From Ureibacillus composti (lineage in GTDB: Bacteria; Bacillota; Bacilli; Bacillales_A; Planococcaceae), in contig JAUCEP010000002.1 of NCBI GenBank assembly GCA_030348875.1, positions 3,551,001-3,615,000 of the forward strand: 64,000 bases of DNA. Reading direction: 5' to 3'. The first letter of the stretch is position 1. The number at the start of each line of letters is the position of its first letter. A model generated the notes under the pieces. That model worked only from the letters and a program-made list of their open reading frames with translations. It had not been told where the DNA came from and did not search any database. A program made the position numbers and the translations under genes. Below are positions 62,619 through 64,000 of this stretch, in pieces.

Positions 62619-64000
62619 TTGAGTCAAGAAAAGTCTGAGCCAACAAAAATTAAAGTTCCCTGGTATTTTAGTTGGTGGATGATTGCTTTACTAATTGTTT
62701 CTGGTATTTTCACATCCGGCATCACAACAATAATCGGCGTTATATTATGGTTTGGACGTCATTTCTTTGTAAAGTCCGAAAAGGTGAAAACTCAAATCTC
62801 TGAAATTAAGGATTTAAATAATGAGATAACTACCCTGCAATCAGATTTGGACAAACTTCGAACAGAACACTCCCAACTACAGTCAAACCTAAATAATGCA
62901 AATGAAATATTCGAAAGAAACAGAGAGCAATATATCCAACAAATTAAAAGTGAATATGAGTCAGAAGGAAAGCAAATTGTTCAAAATATCATCTCTGAAA
63001 GCCAGGAGAAAATTGCAGAACTACAAAAATTTGCTGATGAACGTGACACACTTGCAATCGAGAAAGAAAAGCTAGAAAAGAATATAAAATCCCAGAGTAC
63101 AAAGTTGCTAAAGCTTAAAACTGAATTCAATGGTATTCGTAAACTTATTGATCAATTTCCAAGTCTATTTAATGAAAATGCCTTACCACAAGAATTAGAA
63201 TCTTTGCTTGCTGATTACGACCAAGAAAGCATTATGAAAAGTCTTGTTGAACTTGACTATCATGCGATGAATTCTAAAGATTTACGGAAACAAATAAATA
63301 AAATTAAGAAGGATATCTCAACACTACTTGATAATTATAAGGACCGTTATAAAACGAAAACAAATCAGGCTATATATCAATTAATGGTTATAGGCTTACA
63401 AGCTGAACTACAAAATATTCTTTACACATTAACCTATGCAAAACATGAAGAAGCTATAGAAAACGCAAAAGCGCTAATTCGAAAGTATTTAGCAATTTCA
63501 ACAAATGGTAATGCATCCATTGCACCTACCATTTCGAAATTCCTAGCAGAACTTGAACCATTATTTATTGAAGCAATAGAAGTTGAATATCAATATTACA
63601 TTAAGCGTGAACAAGAAAAAGAAGAGCAACGTTTAATTCGTGAACAAATGAGACAAGAAGTTGCTGAACGCAAAGAACTAGAAGCACAAAAGAAAAAACT
63701 AGAAGCTGAAGAAGCAAAATTCGAAGTCGAACTCCAACGTACAAATGAACTTTTAGTCAATGAAACAAATCCTGACCTAATTGCACAACTTCAAATGCGT
63801 ATTGCCGAACTGGTGCAGCAGCAAAATAATATCGCCGAAGAAAAAGAAGAAATTTTAAAAAGAGCAAATGGAAAAGCAGGCTATGTATATGTTATTTCAA
63901 ATCTAGGCTCATTTGGTGAACGCGTCTTTAAAGTAGGAATGACACGACGAATGAACCCACAAGACCGAATTGATGAATTAGGAGATGCGTCTGTTCCATT
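62619..64000 (+). CDS. DUF4041 coiled-coil protein with C-terminal GIY-YIG nuclease-like domain (runs off the right edge)
   Basis: Open from a TTG at 62619 (MSQEKSEPTKIKVPWYF, GAGG 10 nt upstream) to the window end, 460 codons. One membrane span (MIALLIVSGIFTSGITTIIG, about 21-45), then a long coiled coil (about 50-190), a DUF4041-like helical domain (about 190-320), another coiled coil rich in Lys/Glu (about 320-415), and the start of a T5orf172/GIY-YIG type domain: GYVYVISNLGSFGERVFKVG with MTRRMNPQDRIDELGDASV (about 422-458). The membrane-anchored, nuclease-tipped layout and the divergent nuclease-helicase neighbour suggest phage defence. The C-terminus is outside the window. Confidence 0.85.
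   Translation, partial: MSQEKSEPTKIKVPWYFSWWMIALLIVSGIFTSGITTIIGVILWFGRHFFVKSEKVKTQISEIKDLNNEITTLQSDLDKLRTEHSQLQSNLNNANEIFERNREQYIQQIKSEYESEGKQIVQNIISESQEKIAELQKFADERDTLAIEKEKLEKNIKSQSTKLLKLKTEFNGIRKLIDQFPSLFNENALPQELESLLADYDQESIMKSLVELDYHAMNSKDLRKQINKIKKDISTLLDNYKDRYKTKTNQAIYQLMVIGLQAELQNILYTLTYAKHEEAIENAKALIRKYLAISTNGNASIAPTISKFLAELEPLFIEAIEVEYQYYIKREQEKEEQRLIREQMRQEVAERKELEAQKKKLEAEEAKFEVELQRTNELLVNETNPDLIAQLQMRIAELVQQQNNIAEEKEEILKRANGKAGYVYVISNLGSFGERVFKVGMTRRMNPQDRIDELGDASVP

Noticed and set aside
1-64000. rRNA, tRNA or prophage structural genes
   Set aside because: No rRNA blocks, no tRNA cloverleaf with a TTCRA arm, and no capsid, portal, tail or integrase-like ORFs were recognised.

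Overview
The window looks like chromosomal DNA of a low-GC, spore-forming member of the Bacillales, most like the Lysinibacillus/Solibacillus/Ureibacillus group. The signs are an AT-rich composition, AGGAGG-type ribosome binding sites, TTG and GTG starts, a Spo0E-family phosphatase, a Bacillus-type HemAT aerotaxis receptor, S-layer homology (SLH) proteins, a GabR/GabT/GabD set and a SigL-type sigma-54. No rRNA or tRNA gene was seen. The genus is an inference from gene content.

Layout. 1-6.4 kb: 5' end of an IS1182-type transposase, a REP-like palindromic repeat, a YpcP-like 5'-3' exonuclease, a UbiB-type kinase, an OsmC-like peroxiredoxin, a PPP-family phosphatase and a second structured repeat. 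6.8-8.1 kb: a Fic toxin with a small overlapping antitoxin, and a cold-shock protein with a hairpin leader. 8.1-12.3 kb: a GGDEF/EAL phosphodiesterase, an Rgg/PlcR-like regulator divergent from a 34-residue secreted signal-peptide gene, and a 1.1-kb array of 52-bp units each carrying a hairpin. 12.3-23.6 kb: an M20 amidohydrolase; a TetR-controlled flavin reductase plus DsbA-like thiol protein; LysR; an FAH-family hydrolase; an NhaC antiporter; a rhodanese; a secreted RCC1 propeller protein. 23.8-33.3 kb: a cluster best read as ectoine/hydroxyectoine catabolism (doeA, doeB2, doeC, doeD types) with a PucR-type regulator and an MHS-family osmolyte transporter. 34-38.9 kb: accessory region with Spo0E, a broken SLH gene and a two-gene module of an HNH-nuclease/membrane protein and a glycine-zipper coiled-coil protein. 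38.9-46 kb: HemAT with an HD-GYP phosphodiesterase, then gabT-gabD divergent from gabR. 46.3-56.9 kb: gltX, a sigma-54-driven operon for oxidative N-demethylation of a methylated amine (small membrane protein, NCS1 transporter, heme N-demethylase subunits, aldehyde dehydrogenase), its sigma-54 activator, and rpoN itself. 57.2-64 kb: argJ with a short N-acetylglutamate synthase, an intact SLH protein, and a divergent pair made of a PD-(D/E)xK nuclease-DUF2075 helicase and a DUF4041/GIY-YIG protein that looks like a defence locus.

How it fits together. Much of the content is amine and amino-acid catabolism feeding the aspartate/glutamate pool: ectoine to diaminobutyrate to aspartate, GABA to succinate, and methylated amine to primary amine plus aldehyde. 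Each block has its own regulator and a recognisable control site. The least explained items are four dispersed copies of a roughly 300-bp structured intergenic repeat with a covarying base pair, the 52-bp hairpin array, the peptide/Rgg pair, the HNH/glycine-zipper module, and the helicase/GIY-YIG pair.
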